Both the position numbers and the translations under genes were made by a program. From the NCBI RefSeq assembly GCF_000744225.1, contig NZ_JQLN01000005.1:2131001-2195000 (forward strand): a DNA stretch of 64,000 bases, written 5' to 3'. Shown piece after piece: positions 22,757-29,673 of the stretch. This stretch comes from Kitasatospora mediocidica KCTC 9733. GTDB lineage: Bacteria; Actinomycetota; Actinomycetes; Streptomycetales; Streptomycetaceae. How positions within the stretch are numbered: position 1 is the first letter of the stretch; each line of letters begins with the position of its first letter. The notes under the pieces are model-generated. The model did not search any database. It saw nothing but the letters and a program-made list of their open reading frames with translations, and was not told where the DNA came from.

Positions 22757-22771
22757 ACTACAAACGGTAGT
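22757..22771. promoter_or_regulatory. ACTAC-N5-GTAGT inverted repeat, candidate operator
   Basis: ACTAC AAACG GTAGT lies in the divergent region between the ATPase and XRE genes. About 15 bases further, ACCCCGTT-GGTA-AACGGGGT (around 22793-22812) forms a second dyad beginning with GCAACCC, the same half site as in the palindrome at 24043. Both are suitable autoregulatory sites for the XRE protein. Confidence 0.5.
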
Positions 22772-22897
22772 GCTCAAGGTGCCATGTATGCAACCCCGTT
22801 GGTAAACGGGGTGCGGCCACAGCAAGATGATCTAGCGGGGGCGGCTGGCGCCGATGGCTGGTCAACGGCCAGACTGCCTACCAGAGGGGAGACTGAC

Positions 22898-23779
22898 TTG
22901 GCACTCAGGACCGTGATCACTGAGCGACAGCGCCGATACGGCGCAGAGCTGCGAGCCATGCGAGAGGCCGCGGGCCTCAGCGTGCGCGAAGCTGCGGTGG
23001 TCGTAGACATGGGGCAGCCACAGCTGTCCCACATTGAGGCCGGCAGGACCAGCCTCTCGCCCGATCGGGCGAGAGATCTTTTGAAGCACTACGGATGCAC
23101 AGATGAGACCCTGATTGGGGCCTTGATCGATCTTGGCTCGCAGAGCGGCAAGGGATGGTGGTCGGCCTTCCGAGCCACCATGCCGCAGCATGCCCTTGAC
23201 CTTGCCGAGTTGGAGTCGTCCGCTCGAAGCATCCTCAGTTACGAGACCTTCTATATCCCGGGCCTCTTGCAGACGCCTGAGTACACGCGGGCCATTTATG
23301 AGTACCGTTACGGCCGAGTGGGAGATCCTGCCGCAGCCATGGCATTCCGCCACGAGCGGCAGAGAATTCTATCGGAAGAGGGCGGTCCCGAGTGTCATTT
23401 CATCATTCACGAAGCGGCATTGCATATGAGATTCGCTGGTATCGAAGGGATGCGCGGACAGCTTGTGCGACTGCTTGAGTTGGCTGGGCAGCCAAACATC
23501 ACAATTCAAGTCGCGCCGTTCGCGATAGAAGATGCGAGTCCGTACGCAAGTCTGTTCTTCATTGCCGCGCCTTCAGCGCCGCAATTGGCCACAGTAGGAA
23601 TCGATCACCCCAAACGGTCAGAATATCTGTCCACCGCGGATGAAATCGGTAACTACAGGGCCACCTTTGATCACCTGGCCGACATTTCATTGAGGCCGGT
23701 TAAGATGAGCACTAACCCCCAGGGTCACGCCAAGCGGGACTCGTGGGGGATGGTGCACCACATTATGTATCAGTTGTGA
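22898..23779 (+). CDS. XRE-family HTH regulator with DUF5753 (WhiJ-like)
   Basis: A 293-residue protein from TTG 22898 with GGGGAG six bases upstream. The helix-turn-helix is GAELRAMREAAGLSVREAAVVVDMGQPQLSHIEAGR. The C-terminal domain (ILSYETFYIPGLLQTPEYTRAI, MAFRHERQRIL, FIIHEAALHMRF, MRGQLVRLLELAGQPNITIQVAPF) is the DUF5753 signature of the large Streptomyces WhiJ-like group. The next gene is its DUF397 partner. Such pairs control development and secondary metabolism. Confidence 0.9.
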   Translation: MALRTVITERQRRYGAELRAMREAAGLSVREAAVVVDMGQPQLSHIEAGRTSLSPDRARDLLKHYGCTDETLIGALIDLGSQSGKGWWSAFRATMPQHALDLAELESSARSILSYETFYIPGLLQTPEYTRAIYEYRYGRVGDPAAAMAFRHERQRILSEEGGPECHFIIHEAALHMRFAGIEGMRGQLVRLLELAGQPNITIQVAPFAIEDASPYASLFFIAAPSAPQLATVGIDHPKRSEYLSTADEIGNYRATFDHLADISLRPVKMSTNPQGHAKRDSWGMVHHIMYQL

Positions 23780-23789
23780 GAGGGAACAA

Positions 23790-23987
23790 ATGACCGAGTA
23801 CGCGTGGCGCAAGTCCAGCTTTTCTCAGGCAAATGACGGAAACTGCATCGAGCTTGCACGAGGCGCCGGCGGCGCTATCGTTCTCCGTGAGAGTGATGAC
23901 CCGAGCGTGATCGTCACCTCGGATCGCGCCAAGCTCTCGGCCTTCATCGCAGGCGTCAAGGCTGGCGAGTTCGATGATCTGATCTGA
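23790..23987 (+). CDS. DUF397 (BldB-like) small regulator
   Basis: A 65-residue protein: WRKSSFSQANDGNCIELARG, IVLRESDDPSVIVTSDRAKLSAFIAGVKAGEFDDL, the standard DUF397 pattern. AGGGA precedes the ATG. Established genetic context in Streptomyces (abaA/whiJ-type loci) pairs it with the XRE-DUF5753 protein and the HATPase, both present here. Confidence 0.93.
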   Translation: MTEYAWRKSSFSQANDGNCIELARGAGGAIVLRESDDPSVIVTSDRAKLSAFIAGVKAGEFDDLI

Positions 23988-24040
23988 GCTGGGCTTCACG
24001 GGGGACGCCAGCCTCTCAGGGCCACGTTCGGGTTACATAG

Positions 24041-24070
24041 TTGCAACCCATGTGGGTTGCGCGCTACCGT
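24041..24070 (+). promoter_or_regulatory. Promoter with an 18-bp palindromic operator between -35 and -10
   Basis: GCAACCCA-TG-TGGGTTGC (24043-24060) is a perfect palindrome. It overlaps TTGCAA (24041-24046), which is separated by 18 bases from TACCGT (24065-24070). A protein bound here would block transcription of the two small zinc-ribbon genes. The rest of 23988-24162 shows no gene. Confidence 0.55.
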
Positions 24071-24162
24071 CGTTCACGGCCCACCCCGGCTGGCTCGGCT
24101 GATGTAGCCGTCTCGACCCCGGTCGGGGTGGGCTCCGTGTCCCCAGCGTAGGAGGCAACGTC

Positions 24163-24297
24163 ATGAACTGTCCCGTGTGCGGCGCGATGATGTACAGCAA
24201 CGGGAAGGGCCAGTTCGCATGTGGTAGCTGCGGCGCCGTTCGGGCCAACCCGGATATTCTGCTACCGTTCCCGGTTCTCCTGCCCGCCGAGAGGTAG
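24163..24297 (+). CDS. Small zinc-ribbon protein
   Basis: A 44-residue ORF starting at ATG with GGAGG seven bases upstream. CPVCGAMMYSNGKGQFACGSCGA is a one-knuckle-pair zinc ribbon; the C-terminus is hydrophobic/Pro-rich. It is followed after five bases by another zinc-ribbon gene. The function is unknown. Confidence 0.7.
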   Translation: MNCPVCGAMMYSNGKGQFACGSCGAVRANPDILLPFPVLLPAER

Positions 24298-24302
24298 CCC
24301 GC

Positions 24303-24536
24303 ATGTCCGCAACAGTCGCTCACTCGCGCTTCTGCGCCTCCTGCGGTTCACCAGTCAAAGACGGCCCCAACGGCGGGTACGTCTGTGGCCAGTGCTATCA
24401 CGTGCTAGAGCCACCAGGTGAGGACAAGGCCAGGAAGGCGGCGCGGCGCGAACGCGCGGCGCGCGTCACAGCAGCAGCCGAAAAGCGAGCAGAAGAACAG
24501 AACCGAATGCCTCAAACCACGCGCAAAGCCAGCTGA
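24303..24536 (+). CDS. Zinc-ribbon protein with basic helical tail
   Basis: A 77-residue protein: FCASCGSPVKDGPNGGYVCGQCYHV forms a CxxC...CxxC ribbon, followed by a long Lys/Arg/Glu-rich helix. It is the last gene of the accessory unit, ended by a hairpin shared with the convergent lysis genes. Confidence 0.7.
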   Translation: MSATVAHSRFCASCGSPVKDGPNGGYVCGQCYHVLEPPGEDKARKAARRERAARVTAAAEKRAEEQNRMPQTTRKAS

Positions 24537-24562
24537 CTGCGCGCGGCCGGAACGACAAAAGG

Positions 24563-24584
24563 CCCCCTGCCATGAGGCAGGGGG
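24563..24584. terminator. Bidirectional terminator between accessory and lysis genes
   Basis: CCCCCTGCC / GGCAGGGGG with an ATGA loop, flanked by AAAAGG and CTT. It ends transcription of both the plus-strand zinc-ribbon unit and the minus-strand structural/lysis operon. Confidence 0.85.
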
Positions 24585-24600
24585 CTTCGTCATGCGCCGG

Positions 24601-24882
24601 TCAGTGATGGACGAGAAGGAAATCAGCGACCGCTACGGCGGTCGAGACCACGCCGGCAAGGATGCCAGCAAGCGTCAACGCTCGCACGGATCGCTGCCTC
24701 AAGTCCTCTTCGGTCACGTAGTCCTGGCGCTCCGACTCGATGAGTCTGATCCGAGTCTCATGGTCATCGACCTTTGCAGTCTGGCCAGCAACCAGGATGA
24801 CCACGCGCTGAACGTCTGCGCTTGTCGCCAGGACTACGTTGTACATGTCCCGGAGAGTGACGATGCCGTCATTGTCTCCCAT
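24601..24882 (-). CDS. Holin-like membrane protein
   Basis: A 93-residue protein: a charged/coiled N-terminal two-thirds (TAKVDDHETRIRLIESERQDYVTEEDLRQR) and one C-terminal membrane helix (ALTLAGILAGVVSTAVAVADFLLV) with a short histidine tail. It is the last gene of the late operon, two genes after the endolysin, a usual holin position in actinophages. The call rests on topology and location. Confidence 0.65.
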   Translation of the reverse strand: MGDNDGIVTLRDMYNVVLATSADVQRVVILVAGQTAKVDDHETRIRLIESERQDYVTEEDLRQRSVRALTLAGILAGVVSTAVAVADFLLVHH

Positions 24883-24885
24883 GGA

Positions 24886-25281
24886 TTACGCCCCGGCAGG
24901 GGCGTCCGGCTCGGCCGGAACAGTCGGCACAGTCGGAACGACGAGAGCCGGAGCCGCAGTTGCTCCGGCAACCTTCTCCACGTCAGCCGCGAGCTGACGA
25001 AGCTCTTCTGCCGCGGCGCGCCGAAGGCGAGTGACCTCAGCAACGGCATCAGCCTTAAGGCGGTCTGCCTCGCCGACAACAGCCTTGGCCAGGGCCGGAT
25101 CATGGATCTGAACGAAGTCCTGTACGCCCTTGGCGTCATGCACAAGGCTCTTCACGTCGCCAGACGCTACGGCGTTGGCAACGCTGGTGAGCTTCGCCAC
25201 CAGGAGCTGAAGCCCGTTGTGCAGGGTGACGCCAGAGGTGACAAGGGCCAGCAACTCCGGGAACGAGACGAGAGAATTCAT
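24886..25281 (-). CDS. Phage hypothetical protein in lysis region
   Basis: A 131-residue protein. The N-terminus is moderately hydrophobic, the centre is a long helix (VHDAKGVQDFVQIHDPALAKAVVGEADRLKADAVAEVTRLRRAAAEEL) with coiled-coil character, and the C-terminus is a Pro/Val/Ala-rich tail. It sits between endolysin and holin-like gene. It may assist lysis or be a virion protein; not recognised. Confidence 0.6.
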   Translation of the reverse strand: MNSLVSFPELLALVTSGVTLHNGLQLLVAKLTSVANAVASGDVKSLVHDAKGVQDFVQIHDPALAKAVVGEADRLKADAVAEVTRLRRAAAEELRQLAADVEKVAGATAAPALVVPTVPTVPAEPDAPAGA

Positions 25282-25283
25282 AC

Positions 25284-26276
25284 TTACTTCCTCACTGCTT
25301 CTACGAGATAGCCAACAGGCTCGGTACCGTCACCGAAGCCCTGAACACGACCGACGGACAGACTCTGGTCTCCGTCGAAAATCGGAACACTGATTCGGCC
25401 AGGCTTACCCTGCCCACCGACGTCGAAAAAGTTGATTCGATAGATGCCTGCTGAATTCAGCACGGCAACGCGGAGGCGGACGGTAGCGAAGTCCGCAGCA
25501 AAGGAGAGCCAGACGCCACCCCAGCCGGCCGCGCCACCATTCTGCGGCGGCAGCGAGATGGACAGACTCCTCGATCGGTCGATCTCGTTACCCTTGATAT
25601 CGGATGCGAATCCCTGAGGAACCGAACCGGTGGTAATCGCCACGTCGTCTTCATCTCCATTCGAGTGAGGCGCCGAAGGCGCCGTTGAAACGTATTGAGT
25701 AGGCCGCGGATACTGGCCAAAGTCGGCAGTCTCAGAGTGATCGACATCTGCACCGCCACTTAGGGCAGTTCCGCCATCCTGGCGGATATTGGCGTGAGAA
25801 CTCCATTGGCCGTTAGACCAGGCATCCGCCTGCCAGAAGTAGGACGCGGTAGCCGGAGAGGCGGCTACATTCTCGACGGCGAAGTAGCCACCGTAGAATC
25901 CCGATCGACCTAGGCCGATGACGCTGTTGACTCCTCGCATGTAGGAGTTCACGGCATTGAACTGGGATCCCTGGACATCGAAGTCACAGGCGAAATAGAT
26001 CACGGCATCGTCAGGCAGGCCAACTGCCCTTCGCTGAAGCTCTGCGGCCTGAGCGTCGGCTACGCCGGCCGCACTGCCACCTAGCATCCGATTAGAACTG
26101 GACTCGAAGACCACAACGACCGAAAGGCCGTTGGCCGGATAGTCTCGGACCTCTGCGGCAGTCAGATTCTTCGTGCTGTCAGGACTGAAGTAACGGGCAA
26201 CGAAAGTCGCCCCGGTTGACTTGATATCAGATATCGAGGGCTGAGCCCAGGCAATATCAACCCCAGTTAGGGGCAT
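25284..26276 (-). CDS. Endolysin with DUF1906 glycoside-hydrolase-like domain
   Basis: A 330-residue protein. The first ~200 residues (GVDIAWAQPSISDIKSTGATFVARYFS, NGLSVVVVFESSSNR, DDAVIYFACDFDV, GFYGGYFAVENV, YFWQADAWSNGQWSSHANIRQD, GADVDHSET) match the Rv2525c-like/DUF1906 fold used by actinophage endolysins, with the TIM-barrel acidic residues in place. The C-terminal ~110 residues form a beta-rich domain likely to bind cell wall. It is located after the tail genes and before the holin-like gene. Confidence 0.85.
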   Translation of the reverse strand: MPLTGVDIAWAQPSISDIKSTGATFVARYFSPDSTKNLTAAEVRDYPANGLSVVVVFESSSNRMLGGSAAGVADAQAAELQRRAVGLPDDAVIYFACDFDVQGSQFNAVNSYMRGVNSVIGLGRSGFYGGYFAVENVAASPATASYFWQADAWSNGQWSSHANIRQDGGTALSGGADVDHSETADFGQYPRPTQYVSTAPSAPHSNGDEDDVAITTGSVPQGFASDIKGNEIDRSRSLSISLPPQNGGAAGWGGVWLSFAADFATVRLRVAVLNSAGIYRINFFDVGGQGKPGRISVPIFDGDQSLSVGRVQGFGDGTEPVGYLVEAVRK

Positions 26277-26301
26277 GTGTTATCTCCCATCGTGAGAGGG
26301 G

Positions 26302-26952
26302 TTACGGGATCTCGTACGTCCCCTGAAGGGACAAGTTCGATGTGGCCGTAAATGTGAAAGGGACCGTATTGCCCCACTGCGCATTTGAGGAGCCGCCCGT
26401 ACCCGTTGGGCTGTAGACGCCGGCCGCAGTTGCGTTGCTGGTGAGATAGACCGTTCCTGGATAGACCGCAGTCCCCACGTTGACCGCGAATGCAGCCCCG
26501 GGCCACTGGGCATTGAGGCGAGTGATGGTAGTCAACGGAAGGCCGAAGGAGTATGTTCCGGTACCAAAGTTCGTGGTACTGCCGAACACCATCACGATGT
26601 TGAAGGTGACAGTCTTCCCAAAAATCATGTACCGGCCCGTGATCGTGCCGTTTCCGATTGAAGGGGCAGTGCCCGAGGAACCCCACGAAGGCGAATAGGT
26701 CTGCCAGGCCCCGGGGACGATGGTCTCCCAGGCTGATCCGTCGTAGTACTGGAATCCGGAGAGGTCAGTTCGATAGCAGAGATCGCCCTTTGTCGGGCTC
26801 GGATTAGCCGTACTCTGAGCCGCCGAAGATGCATACTTCGGAATGACGACGTTGTCCAGTTGGCCGGCCAGCGTTTGCATATTCGATGGGACATTCGGAA
26901 CATCGGCTAGCGAAGGATAGGTCAGGCCAGCCTTCGGCGTGTTGGCAGACAA
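26302..26952 (-). CDS. Minor tail / receptor-binding-region protein
   Basis: A 216-residue protein rich in Gly, Ser and Thr. The N-terminus (AGLTYPSLADVPNVPSNMQTLAGQLD) and YRTDLSGFQYYDGSAWETI are typical of small siphovirus tail-fibre/base proteins that form beta-structured trimers. It is the last tail gene before the endolysin. Receptor binding is inferred from position and composition. Confidence 0.6.
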   Translation of the reverse strand: MSANTPKAGLTYPSLADVPNVPSNMQTLAGQLDNVVIPKYASSAAQSTANPSPTKGDLCYRTDLSGFQYYDGSAWETIVPGAWQTYSPSWGSSGTAPSIGNGTITGRYMIFGKTVTFNIVMVFGSTTNFGTGTYSFGLPLTTITRLNAQWPGAAFAVNVGTAVYPGTVYLTSNATAAGVYSPTGTGGSSNAQWGNTVPFTFTATSNLSLQGTYEIP

Positions 26953-26962
26953 TCAGGCCCCC

Positions 26963-27361
26963 TTAGCTAGTTGGCGGAATCGGCGAAGCCGAATAGTCAG
27001 GAATCGGCGGAACCACCGGAAGGTAGGACCGCTGTCCCATGTCCATGCACCACGTACCGCAGACCATCAGGTACATGTAGTCGCCAGCCGAATAGCTGGC
27101 GTGAGGCAAAAGGTTGTCCAGGAGCCATCCGTCATAGGTGCGGACCATCCATGTCCCGATCTCAGTACCCTGACCGATCACGCGCCCAAGGCGCATGGTC
27201 GGGACGAGAGGGTTGTCCGCAGGAATCCCGCTAACGGCCGGCTCCACGCCGGCTGCGATGTAGTCGGGCCACGGAAAGTTAGGATCCGTGAAGGTGGGAA
27301 GAACCGGGTTGAAATTGTCGAACTCGGAGAGGGGCGTCCAGGAAGGGGGAGGAGTCGTCAC
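26963..27361 (-). CDS. Phage tail-region hypothetical protein
   Basis: A 132-residue Pro/Trp/Asp-rich protein (FNPVLPTFTDPNFPWPDYIAAGVEPAVSG, MVRTYDGWLLDNLLPHASYSAGDYMYLMV). It overlaps the upstream gene by four bases (ATGA). Probably a virion component of the distal tail; not recognised. Confidence 0.6.
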   Translation of the reverse strand: MTTPPPSWTPLSEFDNFNPVLPTFTDPNFPWPDYIAAGVEPAVSGIPADNPLVPTMRLGRVIGQGTEIGTWMVRTYDGWLLDNLLPHASYSAGDYMYLMVCGTWCMDMGQRSYLPVVPPIPDYSASPIPPTS

Positions 27362-27663
27362 GGAACCTTAGCCTTACTTGTATCGCCTAGCTGAGTGCCT
27401 AGGACCAGGAGATTCCCGCCGATCGATCCGACCAGAATGGTCGTGCCAGATGTGGGGGATGATGTCCACGTCCCGAGTCGCGGGACGTATCGGAAAGTCT
27501 GGTTGCCGATAGTGATTCGACAGAGATTCGAGTCGGCAGCCTCGCTGCCGATAAAGACGCCCGAGTAGCACTTCATCACTTCACCGAAGCCGGCCAGAGA
27601 CTGACTGGACTGAGGAGACTGAGCTACAGCTCTCGCGAGCTTACGAAGGCCGTTGCCCGGCAT
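27358..27663 (-). CDS. Phage tail-region hypothetical protein
   Basis: A 101-residue protein with a beta-rich central part (YSGVFIGSEAADSNLCRITIGNQTFRYVPRLG) and a Gly/Thr-rich C-terminus. It lies directly between the DUF5047-type tail protein and the preceding small protein of the late operon. The function is unknown. Confidence 0.6.
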   Translation of the reverse strand: MPGNGLRKLARAVAQSPQSSQSLAGFGEVMKCYSGVFIGSEAADSNLCRITIGNQTFRYVPRLGTWTSSPTSGTTILVGSIGGNLLVLGTQLGDTSKAKVP

Positions 27664-27664
27664 C

Positions 27665-28855
27665 TTAAGTTCCTCCCGATAGCTGATAGGTCAGAGTGCG
27701 AGTCGACCCCGTAAAAGTCGATGAGGGACCGAGGGGGATCGTGAAAGAGTCCAGTAGATGAAGCTCTGTCTTGCCGTCCGGGTAGATGACCTGAATGATG
27801 TCTCCAGCTTCGAGAGCCGGATTGGGGCAGACCTCGAACGACAGGCTTCGAGCCAGTCCGAGAAAGTTTGAGAGCTGAGTTGCCGCGGCAGCGGCACACA
27901 TCGCTGATGTGGTCATCAGATTGTTCTGGTAGCGATAGACGCTCGCTCCGAAGGGGCCGACTGGATTCCCGCTTGCCGACGGCCCGTAGTAGGTTGGGGA
28001 CCGCGGGTCCGTATCGCACGCATAGCCCGTAGGCGGGCTGGCAGAGCCCGTGGTGGCTCCGTAGCAAGCCACGTAGTTGTAGACGCCGGAACGGCTGACG
28101 GTGCGCTTAGCGCTGACGAGGACTCCGGAAGGAGAGGCGCCGGCCGCAACCGCGGCGGCAGTACTCGCATCAGCAGTCCAAACGGCTGCACTGGTCGGAG
28201 TGGCCTGAGTCAGTGCCGGAACCGGCACTACCTGAACATTTCCGTTGACGTCGAAGTAAGCTTCTGCGTTGAGATAGCCAGCAGCGCTCTCAATCGCATC
28301 CATGCGAGCCGAATCGAAGACCGTGCCTCCGGGCACGGTGCCACTCGTCAGACTGCTGGCATACGTCACAGACACGTACGGGATGACGTCCTGAACGAGG
28401 TGCGTCAGAAGATTCATCGCGTCCCATCCGCCTCGATCAATCGGGTCGGGGAATGAAGCGTCCGTGATGGCCTGAGCCCGATCGAAGAGACTGAGGACGG
28501 GAAGTCCACCATTGGACTGCGATGGAGCCGTCTCCTGTGTCACGTCCTCGATCCGGAACCAACCGAGACTCACCGTCTCGGTTGATCCGTCCGGAAAGGC
28601 GATACCCCACTTGATGTTCAGCTCAGCGCCATAGGGCGCGAGAGGGGAGTTGGCGAAGGTGGGAAAGAAGGTCGGATCACCAATGGTGATCGATCCGCTT
28701 CTGCGAATCTTCTGAGTCCGGTCGACCGTTATAGAGCCATCGACAATCGGAAGGCCACTGACCACGAGCGCCTGGTTGTACCAGAGATCCGCGGTGACGA
28801 TTCGGTTGTAGGGACCGCGTATGGCGGTCAGGAATCGGGACGAGACTGATTGCAT
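27665..28855 (-). CDS. Minor tail protein, DUF5047-like
   Basis: A 396-residue protein starting at ATG 28855, which shares a base with the upstream TGA and follows GGGGGG. SSRFLTAIRGPYNRIVTADLWYNQALVVSGLPIVDGSITVDRTQKIRRSGSITI, then LAPYGAELNIKWGIAFPDGSTETVSLGWFRIEDV, is the pattern I know as DUF5047 in Streptomyces siphophages. The C-terminal half (NPALEAGDIIQVIYPDGKTELHLLDSF) resembles tail-tip/hub proteins. It is probably part of the tail tip. Confidence 0.75.
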   Translation of the reverse strand: MQSVSSRFLTAIRGPYNRIVTADLWYNQALVVSGLPIVDGSITVDRTQKIRRSGSITIGDPTFFPTFANSPLAPYGAELNIKWGIAFPDGSTETVSLGWFRIEDVTQETAPSQSNGGLPVLSLFDRAQAITDASFPDPIDRGGWDAMNLLTHLVQDVIPYVSVTYASSLTSGTVPGGTVFDSARMDAIESAAGYLNAEAYFDVNGNVQVVPVPALTQATPTSAAVWTADASTAAAVAAGASPSGVLVSAKRTVSRSGVYNYVACYGATTGSASPPTGYACDTDPRSPTYYGPSASGNPVGPFGASVYRYQNNLMTTSAMCAAAAATQLSNFLGLARSLSFEVCPNPALEAGDIIQVIYPDGKTELHLLDSFTIPLGPSSTFTGSTRTLTYQLSGGT

Positions 28856-29673
28856 CAGATGCCCCCCGATCCGCTGCCGTAAGGCGTATTGAGCGTTGCC
28901 AAGTAGGTTGCTCTGTGATTCACGAGCGCCTGATAGGTGCCAAACGAAACCACGGCCGTGTAGCTGTTTCCTGGAATCGATGTCAGGGCGCCAGTCGGCG
29001 AATCGACTTCTATGAAGTCGATCGACCATATCCGAGTGGGATCGGTGCTCGTGTCTGCCGGACGATGCTCTGTAACGTCTCCAGCAACGAAGTACATGTC
29101 CGCCATCATGTCGGCAGGAGTTGCCTGGAGAAAGAGAGTCGAGCCAGAGGCCAAAAGGGTCTGAACCGCCAAGTAGTCCGTGGCGGCAGTAGTCATCAGA
29201 CTGAAGCTGCCCATCCGTCCGCCGCGGACGTCCGAAATAACGACCGGATTCTGACGGCCAATCACCGGATACTGCTGTTGGCGTCCCGGACGTTTAACGT
29301 CCGATAGCGCAGTCATTGTGATCTGGGTATTGAGCGCTGCCTGACTCAGATTCTTTAGCCAGCCCGTACCGTTCTGAGTCGGGATGGTGATGGGAGAAGA
29401 GCCGGCGGTAGCCGTCGTGATGGAGCCATCGCCATTGTGAATCTGAGCGATGACCGTATAGGTCACCGCGACGCCAAGCGGACATTCGAGATCGAACCCA
29501 GCCCACGAGGACGATCCACCGGTAGCAACGTAGTTGCAGTTCCTGATGATGACCTGAGATCCGTCAGGATTGGTCCGCTGGACTGCCACCGTGTCGTATC
29601 CCGTCAATCCGGTGGCGGTCAGCGAGACATAGGCCAAGGCCTGATTGGGGGTGCCAGAGATGGCTAGAGTCAC
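28855..29673 (-). CDS. Distal tail-type minor tail protein
   Basis: A 272-residue protein immediately downstream of the tape measure gene, the usual place of the distal tail protein. The N-terminus has fibronectin-like strands (TGYDTVAVQRTNPDGSQVIIR); the later part (WSIDFIEVDSPTG, SYTAVVSFGTYQALVNHRATYLATL) follows the actinophage Dit-like pattern. The start overlaps the tape measure stop (ATGA). Confidence 0.7.
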   Translation of the reverse strand: MTLAISGTPNQALAYVSLTATGLTGYDTVAVQRTNPDGSQVIIRNCNYVATGGSSSWAGFDLECPLGVAVTYTVIAQIHNGDGSITTATAGSSPITIPTQNGTGWLKNLSQAALNTQITMTALSDVKRPGRQQQYPVIGRQNPVVISDVRGGRMGSFSLMTTAATDYLAVQTLLASGSTLFLQATPADMMADMYFVAGDVTEHRPADTSTDPTRIWSIDFIEVDSPTGALTSIPGNSYTAVVSFGTYQALVNHRATYLATLNTPYGSGSGGI

